A DNA stretch of 64,000 nucleotides from Fragilariopsis cylindrus CCMP1102 (taxonomy: Eukaryota > Bacillariophyta > Bacillariophyceae > Bacillariales > Bacillariaceae). The position numbers and the translations under genes are program-made. Location: NCBI GenBank assembly GCA_900095095.1, contig FMBT01000322.1, positions 310,001-374,000 on the forward strand, read 5' to 3'. A model generated the notes under the pieces. That model searched no databases. It was not told the DNA's origin and was given only the letters and a program-made list of their open reading frames with translations. Position 1 is the stretch's first letter; each line of letters starts with the position of its first letter. Of this stretch, positions 54,703 through 64,000 are shown piece after piece.

Positions 54703-57087
54703 TTAACATTCATCAATGAATGTATCTAGTCCCACTACACCTCGTTGTTTTTGTTCATGCTGTTGTTCATGTTCGTGTTGCTCATTATCGTTACCATTAT
54801 TATTATCATCAAGTAATGCAATCTTTTTACTATCACTACTTGAATTTCCATCAAGAACATCAAGATCATTAACACCAAAAGTACCCATAGAGGTATTACT
54901 TTCTTGTTGTTGTTGTTGTTGTAGTTTATTTTGCCTTCTACGTCTTAATAATTTATCACGTTTTTTACTATTTTTATTTCTTTTCTTACTTTGTCGACGA
55001 CGTACAACAATACGTATCGTCTGAACCAGACTTGCTGTTATCACCACTAACACTAAAATTATTAGTAATACAGAATTATGTGCCCAACCCCATCCATCAT
55101 TCCAACTCCAAAATTTAGATGCGCCACTTTTATTACCTTTCATACCATACACATCAATTAATTCTTGTTTTAATGTGATAGATTTTGTATCAATCCAATC
55201 ACCTAATGTCAACGCGGTGCCTGATGAACCAATATACGATTGTAATATACCATAACATATACCTTCATAATTTATATCAGCATCGTCCTCGTCATCGTCC
55301 TCATCGTTACTGTCACCATTGTCATTGTCATTAGCATCATCACCATTGTCATTAGCATCATCACCATCGTATGCGTCATCACTGTATATATCATCATCAT
55401 CACCGGTATTGTAATAGTAATTATAATTGGAATAGTCATATAAGACATTTGAAAACATTTGATATTTATCATATTGATATTTTTGACTATCACCTTCATA
55501 TAAATAAAATTCACCATATTTATCAGAATTGTTTGCAATTTCTTCATCGTCAATATAACTGTCTTCTTCTTCACTATCTTCTTCTTCATTCTCATTCTCA
55601 TCTTGATCCTTTTCATCTTGATCCTCAAGTTCCTCCCGCAATGATTCACACGTATTCAAATCAATTGCCGGTCGTAGAATCAGCTTACATATATCAGGAT
55701 ATGTGTCACAATTTGTTGGATCACGATTATGATAATAATTGAGTTGTTGTACCAGCGTTCGATAAGAGTAGATATTCTTTAAATCATTCTTGGATGATGT
55801 TGATGTTGATGTTGATGTTGATGACGACGATGAATCATCATTGTAATTATAGTAAACATAATCTGCTTGTGCTGCTTCGTTGTTATCGTTTTCGTCTTCC
55901 TCCGCATTCTCATCATTGTCGTCATTACTAGCATCATCATTACTAGCATCATCATCGTTGGCATCATCATCACCGCCACTACTACTACTACTACTCGATG
56001 ATGAGGAGGAGGATGAAACATCCACACCTGTCATCCAATCGGATAAGACTTTCTTGTTGAGGATATGTGATAATCCTGGTATGTATGCATTACAACTACT
56101 GTCCGAAAATATACCAATTTCCACTTTCCCATTAATACAAACAGGACCATAATACAAATATTTGCTATTGGAGTAGGAATTATTTGTTGTGGTGAACGAA
56201 GTTAATGTTCCATCTTGTATACTTGGTACATAATCTTCAAATAAATCCATCGATTGTTTAATTTTTTGACAACCGGTGGTAAGTACTCCACCGGAATATA
56301 CTGCTAACCATTGTTTCATTGTTACTACATCACCACGATCAGTATCAGTATTACTGTTTGCGTACGCATCATCGATGTACGATGCATCATCGACATCACC
56401 ATCCACATCTGCATCATTGTTGGTATCGTCGTTCGTATCTTCGAGATACCGTTGATGGCGACGTTGACGATGTCTTTGTGTTCTTCTTCTTCGTCGGTTG
56501 CCATCGTCGTCGGCATCATCTGCATTAGCAGAAGCGTCATCGTCCGCAGCAGCAGCAGCGTCATCAGTATCCGCTGCATAATAAGAATCATCATCGTCGT
56601 CGTCATCATCATCATCGGCTGTGCTGGGAACGTAATTAAAAAATAGGAAGGTTTCTTGTCCGATTACTGTCATTAATGAATTCTTGTTATTCTTGTTATT
56701 ATTATTATTCTCTTCCTCATCCTCATCATCTTCTTCGTCCAGTGATATTATATAGGAACGACAACCCGTCGCTTGTATATATCCAGAATTGTAGTAATAA
56801 TTCGCTGTCACAGCATCATCATTCGCTGCTACTGCATCATCATCTTGTTGCGCTGCTTCTTCTTCCTCCTCATCATCTCCTTCTATTCTTCGCCGTCGTT
56901 GACGACGTCGTTGTAAAAACTTGCTGCTTCTAGAAGAGGCTGTGATATTTTCCGCTTCCAATATCGATGCAGTGACAACAGTAGTTGTGCATGTGCTTGT
57001 TACAGCAACTAATACTAATGCGGAGGTGAACGCGAATAATATCGACACAATAATGTTAATGGTATAAAATAGAACATTCGTCTTCAT
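54703..57087 (-). CDS. Large acidic single-pass membrane protein
   Basis: The start is set at MKTNVLFYTINIIVSIL, which makes a signal peptide; an ATG 51 codons upstream (57240) adds an Arg/Ser-rich leader and is an alternative. The product is ~794 residues. The ectodomain (~40-650) is crowded with Asp, Asn and Ser runs and basic patches. Non-repetitive blocks hold cysteines: CRSYIISLDEED, YYGPVCINGKVEIGIFSDSSC, CDTYPDICKLILRPAIDLNTC and EGICYGILQSYIGSSG. A single membrane helix (VLLIILVLVVITASLVQTI) is followed by a basic cytosolic tail with a Gln run. The 'GP.C....IGIFSD..C' block recalls uncharacterised diatom surface proteins, from memory. A wall-linked or calcium-binding surface role is possible but unproven. 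Confidence 0.65.
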   Translation of the reverse strand: MKTNVLFYTINIIVSILFAFTSALVLVAVTSTCTTTVVTASILEAENITASSRSSKFLQRRRQRRRRIEGDDEEEEEAAQQDDDAVAANDDAVTANYYYNSGYIQATGCRSYIISLDEEDDEDEEENNNNNKNNKNSLMTVIGQETFLFFNYVPSTADDDDDDDDDDSYYAADTDDAAAAADDDASANADDADDDGNRRRRRTQRHRQRRHQRYLEDTNDDTNNDADVDGDVDDASYIDDAYANSNTDTDRGDVVTMKQWLAVYSGGVLTTGCQKIKQSMDLFEDYVPSIQDGTLTSFTTTNNSYSNSKYLYYGPVCINGKVEIGIFSDSSCNAYIPGLSHILNKKVLSDWMTGVDVSSSSSSSSSSSSSGGDDDANDDDASNDDASNDDNDENAEEDENDNNEAAQADYVYYNYNDDSSSSSTSTSTSTSSKNDLKNIYSYRTLVQQLNYYHNRDPTNCDTYPDICKLILRPAIDLNTCESLREELEDQDEKDQDENENEEEDSEEEDSYIDDEEIANNSDKYGEFYLYEGDSQKYQYDKYQMFSNVLYDYSNYNYYYNTGDDDDIYSDDAYDGDDANDNGDDANDNDNGDSNDEDDDEDDADINYEGICYGILQSYIGSSGTALTLGDWIDTKSITLKQELIDVYGMKGNKSGASKFWSWNDGWGWAHNSVLLIILVLVVITASLVQTIRIVVRRRQSKKRNKNSKKRDKLLRRRRQNKLQQQQQQESNTSMGTFGVNDLDVLDGNSSSDSKKIALLDDNNNGNDNEQHEHEQQHEQKQRGVVGLDTFIDEC

Positions 57088-57240
57088 CGTTCTTCTTCTC
57101 CTTCTTATTCTTATGCTTCTGCTTCTACTTCTACTTCTCTGTCGTGTCCGCTGCTGATGCCGATGCCACCGCCGTTGTAAGGACGAGAACGAGGACGACG
57201 ACGACACAACTACTGATTCTAATTCTGATGATCTTATCAT

Positions 57241-58400
57241 GATTGTGTTGTGCTAGACTGTACCGGTACTGTATACTTCTCTTGAACTGTTGTATGCTTA
57301 CAGTACTGTACTGCACTGTTGTTACTGTATCGGCGAAGGGTAGTTGCAATCATGCAATCATGCATTGCCTTTCTTCTTTTCTGTCAATCAAGGTAGTACC
57401 CTGTAGAACGCAATCGATGCATACTTGTACTGTAGCAAACTCTCCTCGGTATGTTCACAAGAACGCACAAGTTTGTATCGTGGTTCTGATACATGTAGAA
57501 GATTGACCAATCCCGTTAGCTTTGAATTTTTTAAAGGGCATATTTGCTACGTGTATATTGGATTATTGCATAGATAATGAAAGTATAGCCCCAACAACAT
57601 TTTAAAAAAAGAATTTTTTAAATGTTAGTTATGCACGCGCTTACTAAGCTACTTACCTACTACGCTACTGACACGCTACTACGCACTACCAGTGTACTTA
57701 GTACTAGCTATCCGAGAAGAACAAACAGTTTTCTAATCGTGCCAAAACAAGAACCCAAACGATAGATAATAATAATCCACGTGCGCTTCTTATCAAAATA
57801 AATTTAACAGCAGCGTCATACGCATATTATGATTACCTTCTGTCCGTTGGGCGTGCGATATGCTCTTGTATATTTTAGATTTGTCCGTTCTGATTTATTT
57901 ATTTGTTGATGGTGGTGATGTTGTGTGCTATTGGTTGGGCGGGGGATGCTGGCTGTTGCCAACATCATAGCCTACAACAATAGCGTACAGTATCCCCTAC
58001 CTGTACTGTGCTGTGATGATTTGTGTTGTAATCATAAGAAACTTAGGAATGCATTATTCCTATTGTTATAATGTAATGTAGTAATGTAATGTTGAATGGA
58101 TGGCTGGCTGGTAGATGTATGATGTGCATGCAGCAGAAATGTTGTTGCTTTGTGTGCAGAACCAACTTTAAGATAGGAAGAGAAACAGCAGTACATCATA
58201 CATGATGGTAAAAGTAAGGTAGACCATAACGCATAAGGATAGATGGTAAATAGACACTCATGCATGCCATGGTTAGTCCTCAATACAATCAAACAGGTAT
58301 GAAAAATATTTCAGCTAGTCTATCATTGTACGGGATTGGATGATGATACGGTACAGTGTATAGTATAGTGGGTTTGGAAATTTTGGCAGATAAGTAATTA
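57241..58400. promoter_or_regulatory. Upstream region of the acidic membrane protein gene
   Basis: No gene is supported. TACTGTA/TACAGTA words cluster near 57270-57330 and 57425-57440. An ACGCTACT/TACGCACTAC run lies near 57655-57690. An AATGTAATGTAGT run occurs near 58070-58092. Confidence 0.4.
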
Positions 58401-60011
58401 TGTATCTAATCCAATCAGGTGATGAAGTGCAGGAATATGTAATACACTGCTACTACTATACTATGCACCACACTAAACTACAAAACAGAGCATTATGTGA
58501 AGGTACATGCTGGAAGTATGTACCCATTTTCTAGCCATTCATAGAGTAAATCAAATCACACTACATTATTACATGACAACAAGAGGGATCAGAATATGGG
58601 AGTGCTAGACCAATCATTCTTTGAACAGTTCATAGTTTTCACCTCTTTGTGTCCTATTATACCATTAAACTATATTACCTGTTATAATAATTCAGAAGCA
58701 GTGGAGAATGAAGTAAATTGTAAAGTAACTGACAATTCATTGTTGTCTATCCAAGAACAGCTTTTCATATTGTTGCAAAAGAATGAGAGGGAGAGAGAGT
58801 ACACAAAGATTTACTTGCTCCTTCCATACCACTATTTAAGAATTAAGAATAAAGATAATGGATGACTGGCTGCACATTGACCCTAATCCTATTTTGCCTT
58901 TTTTCAGTCTAGATGGTCCAGAAGGTGATTCCCATCTAGGCACAGACTGAAAGCTCTCCTATTTACAGTAAGAGATCACTACTTTTAGATCTACATTCTA
59001 ATAATAAATTAGACATTTATCATATTTTGTTACTGCATACTCTGTGCACATGTGCTGCTTACTTCTTTTCTCCTGACTTTCTTGTTGCTGTTTCATGCTC
59101 TGTACTTGCTGTTGTTTCATCATTGTGTGCATTACTTACCTTCTACTGTATGTGCATTACTTACCTTCTACTGTATTCTGTGTGTTTACTGTACCTTGTT
59201 ATTATTATTTTTCTTGCTATTATTTCATAGTTGAATTACATGTCTTACCAACAACAGTATTCTATGTGGTAGTGTAAATATTTAAGATGTAAAATAAATG
59301 GATGAACTGTTGCACTATTGCTTACCTTCACTTTTTCTTCCTTCAGTCAACTTGTTGCTGTTGTTGTTGTTGTTCTTGTTGTTGATGTTGTATGTAATGT
59401 GTTGGGACACTTATAAATCCATACCACTAAAACAAATATAAACAGCAGGTAGTGGTGGTGTAAAATGACACCCATGCATCTGGCAAATTTGACCACCATC
59501 ACACAGTTGTTTGCATTAAATCCAAGCAAATGATTTTTATATAGAAATGCAGGCCCTTGTGTGCCTTCTTCTAGCAAGATCTCTGGTATTCAACAAAAAT
59601 AGAATGCAATCAGTGCCTATACTTCTTGTAACTTCTCTCTTGCTCAGCATCAGGGGATAATACAATCCACAATCCATCACCATATTAGAATTAACTGGAA
59701 AGATCTCCTACTCATTGTATTGAGCATGGGATATGGGAACAACTACATACAGAAGGAGAAGGAACATTATAGTTGGTATATGTACCATACCATCACCAAT
59801 TTGTGTCATGTGCTGCCTATGTACACTGCTACATATTGTGATTGGCAGAATAGTATTTTTTTTAACTGCAACAACACAAATATCTTTCTGTATCGTGGGT
59901 AGTTTCAGTATGATGATTTAATACTGTTATAATGGAGGCTGTTTGTTATAGTGGAGGCTGTAGCAACACCTTTGTTTGTGTGCAATAATTTTAAGAGAGA
60001 AAAAAAAAGTG
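58400..60011. repeat. CpG-poor intergenic block
   Basis: CG dinucleotides are nearly absent and TG/CA words are common. The unit TACCTTCTACTGTATGTGCATTACT is nearly doubled around 59132-59175. Open frames (for example 58596-58865) have no protein signature. It resembles the 8.6-11.2 kb block in composition. Confidence 0.5.
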
Positions 60012-60868
60012 CACAACAAGATTGTTGATGAACATAAATGGACAACAAAATATCTCATTTGAAAGGGTTGCAAAGGATAACACCTTCTGGGTTGGGTGCA
60101 CTAGCATCTGCAAAGTGTATTAGAACATTGTAGTTGCCTTCTACCACTTTTTTGTTTCTGTGGTTGTTAAATAAATTACAATCTGCTATTGGGGAAGGTA
60201 CACAAACAACAAGATTGTTGACCAGAAATGAACAACAAAATATCTCATTAGAAAGTGTTGCAGAGGACAGCACCTTCTGAACTTGGTCCACTAGCATCCT
60301 CATAGTATACTAGAACATTGTAGTTGCCTTTTACCACTTTTTGTTCCTGTGGTTGTTAAATAAATTACAATCTGCTGTTGTGGAAGGCACACAAACAACA
60401 AGATTTTTGACCAGAAATGAACAACAAAATATCTTATTTGAAAGGGTTGCAGAAGACAACACCTTCTGGGTTGGGTACACTAGCATCTGCATGGTATATT
60501 AGAATATTGTAGTTGCCTTCTACCACTTTTTTGTTTCTGTGGTTGTTGAATAAATTACAATCTGCTGTTGTGGAAGGCACACAAACAACAAGATTGTTGA
60601 CCAGAAATGAACAACAAAATATCTCATTTGAAAGTGTTGCAGAGGACAGCACCTTCTGAACTTGGTCCACTAGCATCTGCATAGTGTATTAGAACATTGT
60701 GGTTGCCTTCTACCACTTTTTTGTTACTGTGGTTGTTGAATAAATTACAATCCGCTGTTGTGGAAGGCACACAAATAACAAGATTTTTCAATCAAAATGA
60801 ACAACAATATATCTTATTTGAAAGTGTTGCAGAAGGCACCACCTTCTGAGTTGGGTGCACTAGCATCC
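60012..60868. repeat. 190-bp tandem satellite, about 4.5 copies
   Basis: The marker word AACAACAAAATATCT(C/T)AT begins at 60041, 60231, 60420, 60610 and 60800, a period of 189-190 bp. Each unit also contains ACCTTCTG, CACTAGCATC, GTTGCCTTCTACCACTTTT and AAATTACAATC(T/C)GCT. I see one CG in the whole array (near 60753). The period is not a multiple of three, so 82-codon frames on the minus strand are by-products. Alternate units are most alike, suggesting a two-unit (~380 bp) higher-order period. Confidence 0.9.
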
Positions 60869-61710
60869 ATTATACCTATACCTACAAGGTCCTCATAATG
60901 CTTAGGTTTCTATGGAGGTTATGAAGTTGTAGGGCAGCATTAACCACAAAATGGGCCATTTAGGCCCCAAAACAGGTTTTTCCACTTTTGTGCACACCTA
61001 AGCTGGATCATCAACACAAAGCACCAGGAGTAAGTTCCCTTTGGAATATATAGTGCACATCATCCATATATTTTGGGATGATTCACCCTTTTGAGTGTAC
61101 TGTATGTCCACAAAACACTGCAAATGGGCCATTTTTGGGGGTTATTTGATGCGTGCTGTGTGCGAGCCTACATTATGAGATACTGGTTGGCTTAGGAGAC
61201 TAAGGAATATAAGAATTCTCCATCCAATAGGTCAATTGTAAATTTCATAGTTTATTTTTCCAGAAAAATGACTTTTCAGGTGTATATACTTGATGCTAAA
61301 GTTGGGCATGATTTAGTTTTAAATTGGCAAATTTAGGCATGATTTAGTTTTTATATTCGTACCTTATTTGTTAACGCGAGTAGACTGTTGCCAACTTTTT
61401 GTTGTTGTTGGATAAAATGATGCGCGCACACGAATTCATCCCCATTTGATCGGGACGGAGCTAGTAACGTTACTAGTACAACGGTAGTAATATTTTGAGA
61501 GTACTGTATTATTGACAGTCGAGGAGCTGAGGAAACTCCCGAAGATTCGATTTGATCCATCGAATCGAATCTTCGCGGACAAGAAGCTACAGTAGTTACA
61601 TCACGTCAAATAGCGCATGAAGGCATTAAGTAAATAATGATCACATGACATAAGTAACTCTTCAAAGACGCCTTACGGTTTTTGGAGAAAAGCCGAACTT
61701 TTATTGCCAC
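60869..61710. other. Intergenic, decayed repeat-like DNA
   Basis: The words AAATGGGCCATTT (near 60950 and 61125) and GGCATGATTTAGTTTT (near 61307 and 61334) each occur twice. CpG content is low until about 61140 and then returns to normal. No gene is seen. Confidence 0.4.
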
Positions 61711-62009
61711 TGTTACACATAGCTACTTCTACGACTGATGTGAGCGTCTTGGCGGATAAATTATGAGTCATCTACTTACTTAATGTTAACAGATCTAAAG
61801 TGAAGGCAATCAGGAGTACTGTACTAGTAAGCAGTATTGTGATGTTGTAATGATATGCGACTGTTACACAGACAGAGCTACTTCTACGAATGACGTGAAC
61901 GTCTTGGCGGATAAATTATGAGTCATCTACTTAGGTGATGTTAACAGATCTGAAGTGAAGTCAATCAGGAGTACTGTACCAGTACGCAGTATTGGGATGT
62001 TGTAATGAT
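61709..62009. repeat. 151-bp tandem duplication
   Basis: ACTGTTACACA...GCTACTTCTACGA starts at 61709 and again at 61860. The rest of the unit (CGTCTTGGCGGATAAATTAT, AGTCATCTACTTA, GTTAACAGATCT, AATCAGGAGTACTGTAC, CAGTATTG.GATGTTGTAATGAT) is shared in order. The copies differ by scattered substitutions, so the event is not recent. Confidence 0.9.
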
Positions 62010-62557
62010 GTTAACGTTTTCTTAATACAAGCACGATCTATTGCCTTCGGTTCGGATAAAAATTCCCGGACCTGCTATTGAGAATGACGCTTACTTAATG
62101 TTCCGGAAATTCTCTTGACATTATTTGTATCTTGTGTGGATAATAGAATGTCAAGCACATCACGTCGGCACTTAACATCCTTGACATAAAAACACTACGC
62201 CACGAACTCGTAAAATTCAACGTAGAAGAATAGTACTGGCATCTGCCTCACAATCTTCAAACTTCATTAATTAATAGATGGGCTCAAGCAAATACTAGTA
62301 CCTTAAACACTTGCTACTATTAATTTGTCCGAAAATAATTTCGTATTGTCACTCCCTCACTATGTCGATAATAGTATGGCGTTGGTTCTTTTGTAATCGT
62401 CTTCTAACGAACACACACAACAAGTAAGATCTGTTCGGTAACGCATAATAATATCTTTACTAACACATAATTTTCCTCAGAGAGTCCTCAAAGAGTCTTC
62501 GATGAGGTGGGATCATTATCAAATCAATCATTAAAAATAGATACTATCGAAATCATT
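62010..62557. promoter_or_regulatory. Upstream region of the VRF/LWY gene
   Basis: No gene is seen. CAGAGAGTCCTCAAAGAGTCTTC immediately before the gene includes a doubled AGAGTC. A TTTTCCTCAG near 62480 could be a splice acceptor for a 5' untranslated exon. Confidence 0.4.
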
Positions 62558-63601
62558 ATGATGACTCCTCTAGATGCTGAAAATCGTTCTGCCCGTAGTG
62601 ATGGAAGCAGCAGTCTTCCGTCATCAGTCATTAATGATCGCGACGGCCATAACAACAGCGTGATGGACGTCAGTAAACGTGACATAATCATGTCTAGTAG
62701 AAGTTATAATGATATCAACCACTTTTCTACTTCTACTTCTACTTTTGCTGTTGACATTTGTTCTCAATTATCAACAGCCAAGAAATACACTACGATGGTT
62801 GTCCATCCTAAAGACACAGACACAGGCGACGAAGTATCATCTACCACTTCGGAACGTTTACTCGAAAAGTCACTACTAGAAGAACAAGAACAAGAACAAG
62901 AAGATCTAGGCAGTACTGTTGTTGCTTACGACAACAAGAGCAACGACTTTTCCTCAAGAAAGAGATGTCGAAGCAGCGTGGTTCGATTCGCCCAAAAAGT
63001 AGCTGTTTCCGAAGTGATTATGATCCATAAGATGAAGACGAACGTGAAGAAAAACACCAACAATCCGACCCGCCACAAGCAGCATCAGTCCGATACAAAC
63101 AGCAGTAACGGATCAGTAGAAGAGGAGGGGACAGAGGAGGAAGAGGAGGATAGTGCTACTTCTTCTTCTTCTTCTTCAGCACTATGGTATACTCCACAAG
63201 AACTCAGGCGTATTCAACAGTCAGTAGTCGTCGCTGTAAGGAATTACGAGAATGAAGTTGGACGATTAACGAGAACACACAACAATGAAGTAGACTTAGA
63301 CGACTTAGACTATATCGATTCGAATTCACTTGATCGGTTTTGTTTACATAAACGTAAACGTCGTCGAATGGTTAGAAATCAAATGTTAGATACATGTTAT
63401 GCTGTAAAAGAATTTGTTGCCTCAACAACAAAAACAACAGCATCAAGAACAACAACAGCATTTCAAAATCATGATCATCATCAAGAAATGATGCTTTCAC
63501 AATTACTACAACGATACTCAAGTCCAATGGTATTAGAAGCAGTTCAATCTGCATCATTATCGTTACCATCATCTGCATCTGCATCTGCATCATTATCATA
63601 A
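62558..63601 (+). CDS. Protein with VRF...LWY motif, diatom-type
   Basis: The start is the ATG pair at 62558; an upstream GTG frame is rejected. The product is 347 residues. The first ~145 are disordered. A core follows: SSVVRFAQKVAVSEVIMIHKM, an acidic/Ser-rich linker, then ALWYTPQELRRIQQSVVVAVRNYENEVGRL, and a second helical part (LDRFCLHKRKRRRMVRNQMLD) with a basic cluster. The order 'V-R-F-x-x-x-V-x-V-x-x-[IV] ... LWY[ST]..E...I' recurs, from memory, in many uncharacterised diatom proteins. The small protein at 33781-34191 has a shorter version. Basic patches hint at a nuclear location. The end is an Ala/Ser repeat. Confidence 0.7.
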   Translation: MMTPLDAENRSARSDGSSSLPSSVINDRDGHNNSVMDVSKRDIIMSSRSYNDINHFSTSTSTFAVDICSQLSTAKKYTTMVVHPKDTDTGDEVSSTTSERLLEKSLLEEQEQEQEDLGSTVVAYDNKSNDFSSRKRCRSSVVRFAQKVAVSEVIMIHKMKTNVKKNTNNPTRHKQHQSDTNSSNGSVEEEGTEEEEEDSATSSSSSSALWYTPQELRRIQQSVVVAVRNYENEVGRLTRTHNNEVDLDDLDYIDSNSLDRFCLHKRKRRRMVRNQMLDTCYAVKEFVASTTKTTASRTTTAFQNHDHHQEMMLSQLLQRYSSPMVLEAVQSASLSLPSSASASASLS

Positions 63602-64000
63602 CAGGCAACAGCAACAGCAACAGCAATGAACACGAAGACGAACAAAATAGTAATAATGAATGGATCGAATCAGAATGGGAATGCGAATGAATCCCATCGA
63701 ATCATGCATAATGGGCGTTGGACCCACTTCAAAACAAAATCAACCGTTAGGGTTGGATTCGCGATACTTTTTTGTCTTTTTTTTGTCCTTTCCTGCCATG
63801 AGATGGATGGATGGATAGATGAATGGAAGGATGGATGGATGGATGGATGGATGGATAGATGGGTTGATAACGAGAATGAATTGAATGGATGATCGTCATG
63901 ACGAATCGTGGACGGTGAGTATTATGTGTATAACAATGCGTGCGATACTTCCTCTCGTTGTAGCTTACAGAGAAAGCAGCAGCAGCAGAAGAAGAAGACA
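63602..64000. other. 3' flank with GGAT microsatellite
   Basis: CAACAG repeats directly follow the stop, and a GATG/GGAT tract lies at about 63802-63865. A GTGAGT near 63914 and the CAG/GAAGAA runs at the right edge may begin another feature. No gene is called. Confidence 0.4.

Noticed and set aside
60055-60682. Two similar 82-codon frames suggesting a small gene family
   Set aside because: They are alternate units of the 190-bp satellite; the period is not a multiple of three and neighbouring units are not open.
60012-60868. CRISPR array
   Set aside because: The repeats are long, contiguous 190-bp units with no short-repeat/spacer structure, in eukaryotic DNA.
63626-63892. 88-codon frame after the last gene
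   Set aside because: Its second half is translation of a GGAT microsatellite; it lies in the 3' flank.

Overview
The window looks like nuclear DNA of a diatom or close stramenopile relative. It is AT-rich by eye, gene-sparse (about 16-20 supportable genes in 64 kb) and full of simple repeats. Introns are few, short and GT-AG. Proteins are dominated by Q, N, S, T and D runs. Several families typical of diatoms are present: helicase-associated (HA) domain proteins without a helicase core, MYND fingers, secreted fasciclin (FAS1) proteins, a bZIP factor, a BTB plus SPRY-like protein, a type II membrane sulfotransferase-like enzyme, and a DUF4239 membrane protein whose leader carries a 'SAF' motif like that of secondary-plastid targeting sequences. 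I see no rRNA genes, CRISPR arrays, prokaryotic operons or intact autonomous transposons. Species cannot be fixed from the sequence.

Layout. 0.7-3.4 kb: a four-helix membrane protein divergent from a MYND-finger gene. The 3' end of that MYND gene is repeated at the left edge of the window, so a sibling copy probably lies just outside. 3.7-6.2 kb: a poly-Q bZIP factor on the minus strand, with a second exon I identify here. 8.6-11.2 kb: a gene-free, CpG-poor field of diverged ~200-bp repeats. 12-21 kb: two HA-domain genes in tandem. 22.7-26.8 kb: two secreted FAS1 proteins with lysine-rich tails. 27.4-31.8 kb: two small unknown genes whose flanks are homologous on both sides although their proteins are not. 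32.4-34.2 kb: a MYND protein and a small unknown. 34.9-35.9 kb: a decayed gene. 36.4-38.5 kb: two secreted cysteine-rich proteins and a relic of a third. 42.8-43.9 kb: a low-complexity protein. 44.75-45.46 kb: a candidate non-autonomous DNA element with a tRNA-like promoter. 45.9-53.4 kb: BTB/SPRY-like, DUF4239 and sulfotransferase-like genes. 54.7-57.1 kb: a large acidic single-pass membrane protein. 58.4-61.1 kb: a second CpG-poor block with a 190-bp satellite. 62.6-63.6 kb: a protein with a VxF...LWY motif.

No pathway links the genes. Two loose themes appear. One is secreted or surface proteins (FAS1 pair, cysteine-rich pair, acidic membrane protein, sulfotransferase-like enzyme) that could act in the cell wall or extracellular matrix. 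The other is nuclear or disordered proteins (bZIP, HA pair, VxF proteins). Local duplication is the main force: traces of tandem copies occur at the MYND, HA, FAS1, 28/31-kb and cysteine-rich loci. In a eukaryote GTG/TTG starts are unlikely, so starts were moved to the first suitable ATG.
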